DNA of 64,000 nt from Apostichopus japonicus (taxonomy: Eukaryota; Echinodermata; Holothuroidea; Aspidochirotida; Stichopodidae), in the NCBI RefSeq assembly GCF_037975245.1, contig NC_092570.1:5211001-5275000 (forward strand), written 5' to 3'. A model generated the notes under the pieces. The model was not told the origin of the DNA. It saw only the letters and a program-made list of their open reading frames with translations, and searched no databases. Positions 39,201 to 51,200 of this stretch are shown here, piece by piece. How positions within the stretch are numbered: position 1 is the stretch's first letter; every line of letters starts with the position of its first letter. Both the position numbers and the translations under genes were made by a program.

Positions 39201-42200
39201 ATCTGTCCTCTGGATAGAGCATCGGCCATCACATTTAGTTTTCCGGCGATGTGGGACGCCCGTAATGTCATTCCGGAGTCCTTGGCTGTCATCAGGACTT
39301 CCCAGGTCAGCTGGCATAACCTCTCGGAGTGAGTGCCCCCCTGCCTGTTTATGTACGCTACCACGGTGGTACTGTCCGTGAAGACGGTGGTTACTGTATT
39401 TTTCAGGTGTTCGTGGAACGACTCTAGGGCCCGTTTGACAGCCAACATCTCTAGTGAGTTGATGTGCCATGACTTTTCTGCTGTGGACCACGTCCCCCAG
39501 GCTGTCAAGTTCTTCCAGTGGGCTCCCCACCCTGTCAATGAGGCGTCCGTCGTGACCGATGTGTTTGGCAAACTGGTGGTGAAGGGGACCCCTTGGTCCC
39601 AATTGCCTGTGTCGTGCCACCATTGTAGATGGGGGGTGATGTCTTCCGATCGGCGGATCGGCGCTGTCTGGTCCAGGGTTAGTAGGTTGGCCGTTTTCCG
39701 CAGGTGGAGTTGCAGCGGACGCATGCGTAGTCTGCATAATGTCACCACGTCGACCAGGCTGGACATTAGCCCCAGGGCTCGGAGCCACGTTCCTGTGGGT
39801 GACTCTTGTGACGATATGATCTGGGCTGTGGCCGCTCTGACTGCCTCTATCCTTTGTTCTGAGGGACTGGCTATGCCTGTGGTGAGGTCTAGTCTGGCCC
39901 CCAGGAACTGGATCGTCTGTGTTGGTGTTAGCTGGGATTTTGTTTGATTGATTATCCAACCCAGTTCCTGAAGGGTCTGCACCGTTTTCTGTACGTTGTG
40001 TGCCGCGCTGGACTTCGACTCTCCTACTATGAGTCAGTCGTCGAGGTAGGCGTACAGCGTTACTCCTTGTTTCCTGAGGTAGGCAATTACCGTTCCTGCC
40101 ACTCTTGTGAAGACTCTTGGTGCCGTAGACAGGCCGAACGGGAGTGACCTGAATGTAAATCTCCTTCCGGCGTATTGGAAGGCTAGGTACCGCTGGTGAC
40201 GTGGATGTATTGGTATATGTAAGTAGGCGTCCTGTAGGTCTACGCTTGCCGCCCACATGCTCTTTCTGAGCAGGGGTAGGATTAAATTTAGGGTCTCCAT
40301 ACGGAAACGTTTTGGTTCTACGTAATTTTTGTTGAGGGGTTTTAGGTTCAAGATCGGGCGCCAAGACCCGTCCCGTTTTTGTGTTAGAAACAGGGAGGAG
40401 CGGAAGAGGGGTCCCGCCTCTCCCGACACCTCTACAATTGCCCGCTTCGCCAGCAAGGCTGATACTTCCCCTTCTAGTGCTGCTTGTTGGACGGGGTCGG
40501 TGGGTATTGGAGTAGGTCTTCCCCCCTCCCCGGAGGGCGGGGCGGAGGTGAACTCTATCTTGTACCCTTGTGAGATCGTCTCCAATACCCACTTGTCCCC
40601 GCCCAAAATGTCCCATTGCTGGGTGAAAAGTGACAGTCTCCCCCCCACCTGCGGCGTTGCCGTGGTGAGGTGGGCACCCCTAGGGCCGGGCGGCAAACGG
40701 TGGTCTAGTGGAGGAGCGGTCGCCGTCCCGTCGGGTCGTCGCCGGGCTTCTGCCTGAGCCTCGTGTTCCCCACGGGCGAGGTGGTCGGCTAGTTGTTCCT
40801 CTTGATCTGCCCCGTGGGGTACCTCTCATGGGTGTCCTGAGGGACGTTCCTCTGCCTCCTCTGGTTGGTCTAGATTCTCTTAGGCGGTGCGGTCTTGACC
40901 TGAATCTCTCAGAGGAGCGGAATTCCGATTTGGCTAATGTCTCTCTGCGTGAGACTTCCTCCTGGAGTTTTTGTTGGAAGCTACCAGCGAAGAGGTTGTC
41001 TCCCAAGGAGGGCAGGGCTAGCATTCTCTCCTTAGCTTCCACGGACGGCCAGCGGATGGAGGAGATGACGTTTTCCCTCCTGGCCTTGACTGAACGTATA
41101 GCGACTCTAGCAAACTGGTCGAAGGCCAGTCTCACAAGCGGTCCGAGGAGTAGTAAAAGTTGGCCTGCCTCGTTTCTGGACACGTAGGTATCGTCCTGTG
41201 GAAGTTGTTGGTGATATCTCATCAGCACCTCCGCGGTCAGCATGAGAACAGAAGTAAACTTCATTCCGGAGCGTGCGGCCAGGTCGACATCAACTAGGAG
41301 CTCCTCTAGCTTCTTCTGGCTAGGATTTTTGAAGATGTGTGAGGAGGAAGAGCCCTGCTCGGACCTTAGCTTTTCTCTAGCCTCCTGCGGTATGGTCGGG
41401 CATTTGAAAAGGGTTTTCCATGCTTCGTCTGGGACCCTGATGGCTCGTTCCGCTTTTGCCGGGAACGCGGTCCATCTCTTTTTGTCCGCGATAGCCTCGA
41501 ACCTGTCATAACAGGAGGCGTCGACTGGAATGGTAGATTTCGGACGGGTAGAGGTCTCCCCTGTGGCTGTGAGTTTGGAAACTCGGGTCGGTTTAGTTGT
41601 CACTTCGGGAGTGTCTTCGAACCCAAGGTGTTTGCGGAAGATTTCTGCCACCCGCGTGGTTAGTTCCGGGGGTAAACTGCCTCCCGCCGTGGGAGCTTCC
41701 TCTTCCTCGAAGATGCCTGGGAACTCCTCTTCCAAAGGGTCGAACTCCGGGGGGACGTCAGAGTTGTCCTCCAGACCCGATAGATTTACGGAGGCTCTGC
41801 AGTCCAGAGTGTCCTCTCCGAGGGTGACTGCCTCCGGTTCCAGGGGGGGTTCCGGGACAGTAGTGGTCGTTGTAGCCGCTTTTTGGCTCCCGGCTTCTGT
41901 TTCTGCCTCGGCTCTCTGTTGTTCTCTCTCGAGGAGCGGCTTTAGGAGACCTGTCAATTGGGCTAGCCACGAGGGCTCTTCCTCGTGACGCTGTTTGTGT
42001 GGTCGATACCTCCTCTTAGCCCTACGGTATCCATCATCGGAGGAGTCGGAAGACTGGTCTGATGCTGGCGACCATCCCCTCCTGGTACCTCGTCTGGGGG
42101 ATCGGGACCGTGATCGGGTGCGGTCCCGTCTGGCCGGGTTGCGTGAGGGATTCCTTCCTCTGCTCTCTCGGTCGGGGATCCCAGCTGGGGATCGTGATGG

Positions 42201-45200
42201 CTGTGGTTCTCGGTCCCCGCTCCGGGACCGGCTCTGGTTGGACAGCGATCCTCCGGCCTCTGGCTCTCTGCTGTGCGCCCCGGAAGGAGCTCGAGTTGGG
42301 CTTGTCGGTGCCCGTGGCACCTGCCTCTCCGGCGGGTTATTTCTCTGCGACCCAGATTGGGAAGCCTTCTCGGTGCCGGCGAGGCCGGACTTTTTCTTGG
42401 GCACTTTTCTCTTGGCCGGAGCCTTGCCCTTGTCTTTGCCTTTCCCCTTGGTCATGACTGATCCGGACGTCGCCGGGACCGTGGGAGGCATTTTCTCTCT
42501 CTCTTTCTCTCTTTCTCTTTCTCTCTCTCCTTCTCTTTCTCTCTCTTTCCCTTTCTCTCCTTCTTCCTCGGCCCCTACTGGGCCCCTCTCCAACACCTCT
42601 CCTTCTTCTTCCTCTCCTAACTGTGCTCGGTCTCCCGTTGTTCGGGACCCACTGGGGTTGGGGAGCAGGTCGAGTTTATCCTGAAGTTTGCTTCTCTGGC
42701 CTGCTAGCCAGGTATCAATGTCTAGCCATTGGTTGGGGGTGAAGTTGATACACACTAGGCAGGGGTCCCTCCTCGTGCACGTACGGCACTTGGGACAGAG
42801 ATCGTGCTCATCCCAGGCCCTCCCTGGCCGGAACATAGAGCAGTTAACGCACTTCAACTGGCTTCTGGACATGACTGAAAAACCCTGGTTAAGGAAGAAG
42901 AATCTAACAAAACGATAGGAGAGGGAAGCTAAAAAGGGGGAGAGAAGCAATAAGATCTGTGGGAAAACACACTAGGCTTAACACCGTGCCTCGGCTAGAG
43001 GCCCGCGGCTTACAATGGTAACAATTAGGCCTAAGCCGACCCACAAAAGTCTAACTAACTAGCAAGTTAACGAAGGGCAGGGAGGAGAGAAGACAACGAA
43101 TTAACGAAAATAACGAATAATGAAGGCAGGAGAATTAAAGTGAACAACAAAATTGAACAACTAAACAGTGGGTGAGGGAAAAGCGTGATAGCGTGTGAAG
43201 CCTAAAAAGGCGGGAACTAGCGTAACTACGGTAAACAAATCGCAGAACTGCTACCCACGCAAGTTTTCTGCACAGAAAAAACGGCGCGAGCGCCGCTAAC
43301 AAAAACCAGCCCTAAAAAACCTCCCAAGAATAGGAAAAGGATACTTATCGGGCTGCAACGGTTAGAATGCTTCAGCAAACAGTAGGTGGAAAAAAAAATT
43401 CCGATTCTAGGAACCAAAATTGGACAGAAATCGATGGAATAATATCCGCTCGAAAATAACGATGTAGACGCTTTGGTTGGTAGAATGAGAAGGATGGGCA
43501 GTGACCCGTGAAGCCGGGTCACAGAGGGTGCACAGTGTTAAAAGGATACCAGGACATTCTAGGCGCGGTAGAATGAGGGTGCTAAGGTTGTGGCGAGACA
43601 GGTAAGCGAGGAGCGAAGTAAATTGTGGAAATGTCTGAAACTGATTCAACATGTTGCATTAAAGTGACATGTTAAACGTCTACGCACAAGAAATGTTATC
43701 TGTTACTTTGTGACATGTTTCAGACCTGCAGGCAATACACATGAGACAATTCCTCAGGAGTAATGACAAACAGGATTAATAGCTTGGTTGGTATGGAAAA
43801 TAACTTGATGAAAGACATTCACATGTACATGTTGTATAACAACAGCAAAAAATGACAAATTAACTTTATCAGATTCCCCGGAGACTGCAAAACTGTGAAT
43901 TCAACAAAACAAACATATTTTTCACTACAATGTATCTACCAATCAAGCACTGACACCCAATTCAAACAATATGTACCACCCACCACCAATGGGTGGGCAG
44001 AATGAAAAGGATGGCAGTAGACCAGATTGGGCCAGACGCCGGGAGAGGATGGCACCGCTGAAAAGGTTACCAAGTGCTCCAGACACTGGTAGAGCAAGAG
44101 TACAGATGTTGTGAGGAGATAGAAAAGTGACAAAGAAAAATAACTCCACCGATCATACAAAAACAGGGCCTGGTTTAAACAGAAATTTGAAAGTGAAATA
44201 AATTTACCAGACAGTCAGCATCCAAGAAGACACACTTTGTATACTGTGTTAGGGTCCAACAGTGTATTTTTGAGAATGTGATTCCAAGTTCAGGGCGGGC
44301 AAGAAGGGCCAGGTGGGCCGTATCGTGGCTGTCCAACGGGTCCACCTGCTGGATGTGGTCGTAAACCATCGTCAGCTGCCGTCTGCCAATAAAGCAAAAG
44401 GAGTGTCACTTTTTTTGATTTTCTTTAATTATTCATACCACTTTATTATTATTATTATCATTAACCAGCATTTAGAACGCTATTCACACCCCAAAGAGTG
44501 TACCATAGCGTCTATACGAAATCGGCAATAAAGTTTGACAGAAACAATTATTGTTGTGATTTTCCCCTGTTTCCTTTTGCTTCGTTGTTATACAAGGCTC
44601 TAAGGTATCATTTTGTGTGTACCAAATTACCTCTGGAGTTTCTCGGAAAGAAAAAAAAAGTTTTTTTTCTTTTTTAAGTTTCCAAAATACGGAAATATGA
44701 CATCCTACCTAGTCAGCACCAGTGTTGCCAGCTTTAGCGTTTTTACACTAGATCTAGCGTTTTTAGTCTTTTCTGGGGTTCTAGCGTACGTTTTTTCTAA
44801 TTTTGGTAATTCTAGCGGTTTTTGCCTAAAACTAGTTAAATTTACCAAAAATAGACCATTTTACAGATTTTTTAAACCTAATTCTTACTTGGAAACCCAT
44901 CCAAATTTATTTTGAGTATTTTTGCTCAATCTTCGGAATTTCCTTCCGAAAATTTCCATATTTTTTTCAAATTTTCTGGGTCATACTATCACTCAAATCA
45001 ACTATTCAAAATCTATTTTGTGATCGGTGACCATTCATCCTACGAATCTGTGCTAAATTGACTCGAAACAACACGAAAGTTAGGTAAACTACCATTTAGC
45101 GTTTTCTGGGGTTTTATTTTCGCAAAACTAGGGTTTTTTCGTCAACTGTCGCTGGTAACACTGGTCAGCACTGTGCTAAGCGAATGGCCTAACCACCTCG

Positions 45201-48200
45201 ACGTGAATGTCACCTGTTAATGGCTTGAAATGAGCTAAGAATAGTTACTCAAAATATCCATCTCAAAAAGTATCTCAGACAAACCATCCATCTTCAATCT
45301 TTACCAAAGTGTAAATTTTAATGACATATTGCCTTCATTCCGACATTATTTTGTACTTATTTTCAGTATTATACCGTTTATGAACAAATAGAAATGTTAC
45401 GAACTTGAAGTTAAACATACCTATTCGTTACCTATTTAACTCCATTCAGGTTCAATTAGAAAATGTAAGCTTAGGCCAATCAAACTGAAAAGCAAATTGT
45501 ACCATCGTAACTTGTTTAAAATTACTCTAAAATGTAATACCAGATTGATGTAAAGAAATAATAACAACTAGAAACTACTCCAATATATAACATTCCCCTC
45601 TATAAGACATATCACTTACGTCTTACAGTACCTTCCAAACAAATGCCGATTTCCAGCAAATTGAAAGTTGTAAAGTAAGCTACGCATTTTTTTTTTTTTT
45701 TTTTGCAAACCGATGGTTAGGCTACATTTCCCATTGACTTAGTGTGGTTGTTAGGCTAACATGTGGTCGAAGATTGCAGTTTCCGTGGATATTTTTATTT
45801 TTTATTTGCAACACAACTAGAGCGAATAAACAGATGGCAAGGTTAGATTTCCATGCAGTTGACTTAGTGTGAAGTAAGGCTACCATGTAGTCTGAGATTT
45901 GTGAGGATTTTAGGTTATTTTCGCTGGTACTGAAATTGCTTCGTGCAGGCCATAATTTGCCATGGGGAATTCCCGGTGATTGTGCGCGACCCTCTCGCAC
46001 TGCTTGAAATTTGATGTGAAAACTGTTTGCGCGATTCGCGCTGCAACTGCAATTCCTAGCTAAAGCAAACGCATGTCACAATTAATTTTACACAGACACC
46101 TGATATAACGAGGGCGATTTTCTTACATTTATTTTTCGCATTCATAATTGTGCTTTAGGAGGGCTTTTTATCACTTGTGAGGGCGAATCCCCCATCGCCC
46201 CCGCTTATTTCCGACCCTGTCAAGCACATTCGTTAATTCGCGAAATTGGTATTGCTGCTATGCTTACTGTGCCAAGAAATTTGAAGTCACTAACCACGAG
46301 GGAAGCAAAATCGGCGACCCTGGCAGCGTAAATTGATGAAAGTATACACTGTTAAAGACGTATAGAGGGTGTCTTATTTATTTCGTAGTAAAAGAACAAA
46401 CCTAATACGTCAGTTGATATTTTCAAATTTGAATAATGATATTTTCACCTTCCATATGTTTTTGAATAATCGGTATGAAATAACTGGTATTCCACGTAAT
46501 TTTTACCGATTCCGATTATGTTCCGATTATGCAATATTCGTACCGATTCCGATTCCGATTAGGTTAATCGGTTGAACACTAGCGTGTACTACTTAGCCCT
46601 GGTCATTGGTAACTTGTCACACAGTTACACACCAAAGTGTGCACAATTCAATCAATCTCTCCTGGGGCACCACAGTGCACCACAACCACGTGTCCTCCGG
46701 GTGACTTTCCCATAGGGTGCAGCCACAAACCGGCGCACGCAACTATATTTACAAGTTACAAAAAGAGTGTCACTTGGTTAATTATAATGCGTATAGTTTA
46801 AAACTTATTATCATTTCCGATACGGCTCTCTATAGTCTTGCTTCGAATAATGCAACTTCATCAAGTCATGTCTTTGTCATCGTCTGATGAAACCAAAATG
46901 GAGGTTTGTCTCATTTGGCCATTACTCCCTCTGCCTTAAAGCTTCTGAGGTAATATATATTCCAGTGAAATCCAAGCAGCTCTTAATATCATTCATTTTT
47001 TCATTTTTTTCATTTCAGCCTTTTAACCAAGGTTCATTTTCTTGACCCTAATAAGAACCACTGACCACTGACATTTGGATGCTATGTAATGACTAATTGA
47101 TTGATTAATTGATAAACTGATGGATTTATTGTTTGATTGATTGATTAAACATCTCTTGTAGAGTACATCAAATTCAGGATTATCATATAATCATGTTGTT
47201 GAATTACTGTAGAAAGTGACAACAATATTCACAGCTGTCAAACGCCAAAGAATAACCATGTCAATGTTCAACAAAATTTAAGCTTTTGTCCAAAACATTG
47301 TGCAAATATTATGTTGCTGGCACGATAACTTTCTTTCTTCTTCCCACATGAAATGCAACAGATACCTTACTTAAATTCACCTCCTAGAATGAATGCATAT
47401 CACACAACTGTATAAACTTGATGTCTGCATTATAATTTCCTCAATGTCATTCATTGGCCGTTGAACTTTCTAATCATAGTGTGCTCATATGCGACTACTG
47501 TACATGCATCACATTCCATTACATGCCACCATAAATTACATCCCAGACAGGCTGATGAAGCTTACATCAATTCTGGGCGAGACTATTCTTGAACTTTTGC
47601 AGGCTTTTTTACCTCATAGCTTGTGTCACCTGAGCCGTAACCAGAACAGCGAGCTGTCGTGTAGTGGCTGAATTTCTAAGAGACTGGCCCAACGCAAGAG
47701 CACCATATGCGTATCTATCGTTCGTCGCTAACGTCACGAAAGCTTCCGTTTCTGGGAAAAGAGAGGGGGAAATGAAGAGTGTAAGAGGCTCCCTTTATAG
47801 CAATTTCATTGACATTCATTTCATGAAATCCTGGCATGTTGTTATTTTGCTGGGTGAACACTTTTCTGTTTCTACTGAAACATCAGGGAACAATTTATTG
47901 TTGAGATGAACTGTTGCACGGCAACTACGAATTGAAGCTTCTAAATATTTTGTCAAAATAAATGCAAGGAAAGTCACAACATTTGACCTAAACTGTTCAT
48001 AGTAGTACAGAATGTACAAATTTGTATTTATCACCGTACTATTACCTGGTAGACAGTTGGTAGTGTGTATACACAATATGCCCAAACTAGTAAAGCACAC
48101 AACATTATAGTATCATAATAAAATACAATCCAGTTGCAACCGACTTGCCTCATGTTACCTTAGTAACAGGAGAAATGTAAACTAAAAATAAAGATTAAAT

Positions 48201-51200
48201 CTACCCTAGGACATTTTTACAAAATTAAAATCACATGTACACATGCTTATTTCTAGCAATCATCGCAACAGTTGTGCAGTATTAAATCTACTGAAATCAA
48301 AACATTTTCATCTTAGTGTAAACCTCAAAAATTTCCCAGTTTGGGTATTTACAAGTGACGAACTGACGATACTTACCTGTCTCAACTCTATTATTGCACT
48401 TTTCCAACTACCTAGACTATTAACTGTTTACATTTTGGAACTGTGCTCCCCATCTGACTCTCTTCTGGGTCAATGTAACCCCCCCCCCTCACAACACACA
48501 AACTGACTCCCTTTTGGGTAAAAGCCATCACCTCTTTTCTTCTGGATGTACCCTAACCATGTAATACAAAGCACAGAACTACCCCAACTCTGTAATAAAA
48601 GGCACAGAACTACAAGCTTGCTCTTCAAGTAGCTAAATATTCAGTACTACATTGAAAAAAATATCTCATAACAACGCAGTTTATTAGCTGAACCCTAGTT
48701 GGCAATAATTTCCAATTGGGGCGGTAATTGCCAAAATTCCAACAAAATCTGATTTGCTCTTGTGTGTAGGATTACATCTTTTCTTCTGTATCTACCCCAA
48801 CCATGTAATACACAGCACAGAACTACCCCAACTCTGTAAATAAAAGGCACAGAACTACAAGCTTGCTCTTCAAGTAGCTAAATATTCAGTACTAAATTGA
48901 AAACAAAATCTCATAACAACGCAGTTTATTAAGCTTCACTAGTCGGCAATAATTACAAATTGTGGCGGAAATTGCCAAAATTCTGACAAAATCTGAGTTG
49001 CTCTTGTGTGTGGGATTACGAGTGGTTTTTAATATATATCGTTGCAAACTTGCGATTAGGGCTTGTATTCAGTCCGCACGTTCTCCACGCATAACTCTAA
49101 TGATGGAGTAAATATGAAACAAGTGACTAGTTCATATGACCTCATAAAGATCACTAAGCAACCTTATTATCGCCCAAAGGAATCTCTAGGTTGAATACAC
49201 ACTGAGGAGTAAATTGAGGTCAGTAAAAGTAAAATTGGAACTGGATACATGTATCCAAACTATGTGTGGCACCCGCCAAGACCAAACACTGTGAACAGCA
49301 TAACTGTGCACAAATACCATGCAAAGGTGACCAAGTATTGAGTGGTCTTTAGTGTTGTGATCATGTGGACATACAGTATGTCTAAGGAATAAATTAGTTA
49401 CCGAGGAAGAGATGTCTTTAATATGACAATACAGTAGTTCAAAGGTAACAATTCTATGGTCACAAATACTGCCTCTATAGTGACTAATCAAAGCATCAAT
49501 TGATATCAAGTCTCAGAGAGGGAAGGATGAACTAGTCGGCAGTTGGATACAAGAGATTGTCATATTCTGATCAATTTTCAATCTTATTTTTAGTAAAAAT
49601 CTGTTGGCTGGTCAAACTTGCAGACCAAACACAAAACACCACTATTATCCTGTTGTTTACTTGGTAAACATGGGCAATCAGTTCACATCTAAAGAATTGA
49701 CTGTTAGAAGGTCATTCGTATTCAGACAAAACTACACAAGATTGGCTGCAATCACGATGCTATCACAAGGAATCAGTCCACTGCCATAAGTGTTCATAGT
49801 CACGTGACAGGTGACATTCAAAATTAAATCAGATGATCTGAAATCTATATAAGCTCACCTCCACAAATTCAACAAAAAAAACTAAGTAAGACCCTTCTAA
49901 ACAACTATTGATTTCTGTATTATGTCATGTACCTTTTTCAGGCAAATGTTTCAACAGATGTTGGGTGGGAGTAGGGTGATGGGTTGTTTTGAGTGGGTGG
50001 GTGGGTTTTAGCTGGGAGTTATGGGTGGGGATAGGTGGGAAAGTCATGGCTGGGGTCGGGAGGTTTTGAATGGGGTCATGGAGAGGGTCAGGGTTTTTTC
50101 CCCTTTGCTGTTTTGTTTGTTTCTTTTTTAGAGATATTAATATATAAGTTAAGTATAGGGAGTGTGCTACTCGTTAAGCCATAAATTCTTTGTATGTTTG
50201 TTACTTTATACTATATGTGCTTTTTTATTATCACCTGAATTGTTGTGATAAAATAAATAAATAAATGAAATGAACTGACCAGAGGTATATCAAACAAGCC
50301 CAGATATAAAATTTATCCTTGCTGGTAGCATTCATGAGCTTCTGGTGAACAATCACTCTTTTCACTTTATTTTCACACATGTATGTGTTCTGTTTTAATT
50401 ATTGCTGTGTATGGTTGCTGTATATAAATAGCTGACATGGCAGCTCAAAGAACAGAGAAACTGCAGCTTCTCTTTCTGTTAATAATAATAATATAAGAAT
50501 TTGTAAAGCACTTTTATCCAGTTACAGTAAAAGAAACTGCTCAGAAGCGCTGCAGAAGCAAAGTACCCAAAATGGACACAACAGTTACAGTATAAAACAA
50601 ATTGATACGCATTCATGAATAAGAGGTCTTTTCTGCTCATTTACTCAGTGTTGGTTTCTAACTTTCTATTTTACTCTACTCACTATTCAGCAATTGGATT
50701 TAGTTCTTTCAATCATAACTTTCAAGGAAACCATATTCTGTTTGTCTTGTTGTTTTTTTGTATCCACTGTCATATGAACTTGAAACCTCATCACTATATA
50801 TCTTTAATAAAAAGAAACACAAACAAAATGGTGGATATGACAAAATGGAAGGGACATGATGACATGAATATTCATGAAAATCAAACAAAATTACCCACCC
50901 ACTTGGGACAATTTTTTATGTACTGTACGCTCAATCATGCTTCAAAACACTTGTAATGACAACACGTGCAGTATGAATGTCCTATTTCTGGTAGATAAAA
51001 TTTAGGAACTGTTCATACTGTCAGTATGAGTGCTTTGAAGCATGATATAAGAAGACAGTATATAGTGGTAAAAGCATTGGCAGATTGTCCCAACTGGCTG
51101 CAATGTAAACAGAACCAGGCAAGTGTGCAAACATGGTGAAGTAAATAATCCATCTGATCATTTACATGTGCAATAAAGATCAAATACTGGCTAATGATAT

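Larger units (their letters stand above)
37787..43607 (-). mobile_element. DIRS-like tyrosine-recombinase retrotransposon (defective)
   Basis: The 5.8-kb element lies on the minus strand in glycogenin intron 3, same orientation as the gene. It is bounded by 122-bp inverted terminal repeats (37787-37908 and 43486-43607) that differ at one position. In transcription order it has a Zn-finger-like ORF1 (42872-40680), a reverse transcriptase-RNase H-methyltransferase-like frame (40696-38606) and a tyrosine-recombinase N-terminal domain in another frame (about 38800-38349). A stretch at 38184-38204 is complementary to the terminal repeat, like the internal complementary region of DIRS elements. No target duplication is expected or seen. 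The element is much more GC-rich than its surroundings. An internal stop and the missing recombinase catalytic half indicate that it cannot move by itself. Confidence 0.93.

Noticed and set aside
41995-42684. 229-codon plus-strand frame within the DIRS element
   Set aside because: It is antisense to ORF1 and low in complexity; the minus strand carries the recognisable zinc-binding and RT content.
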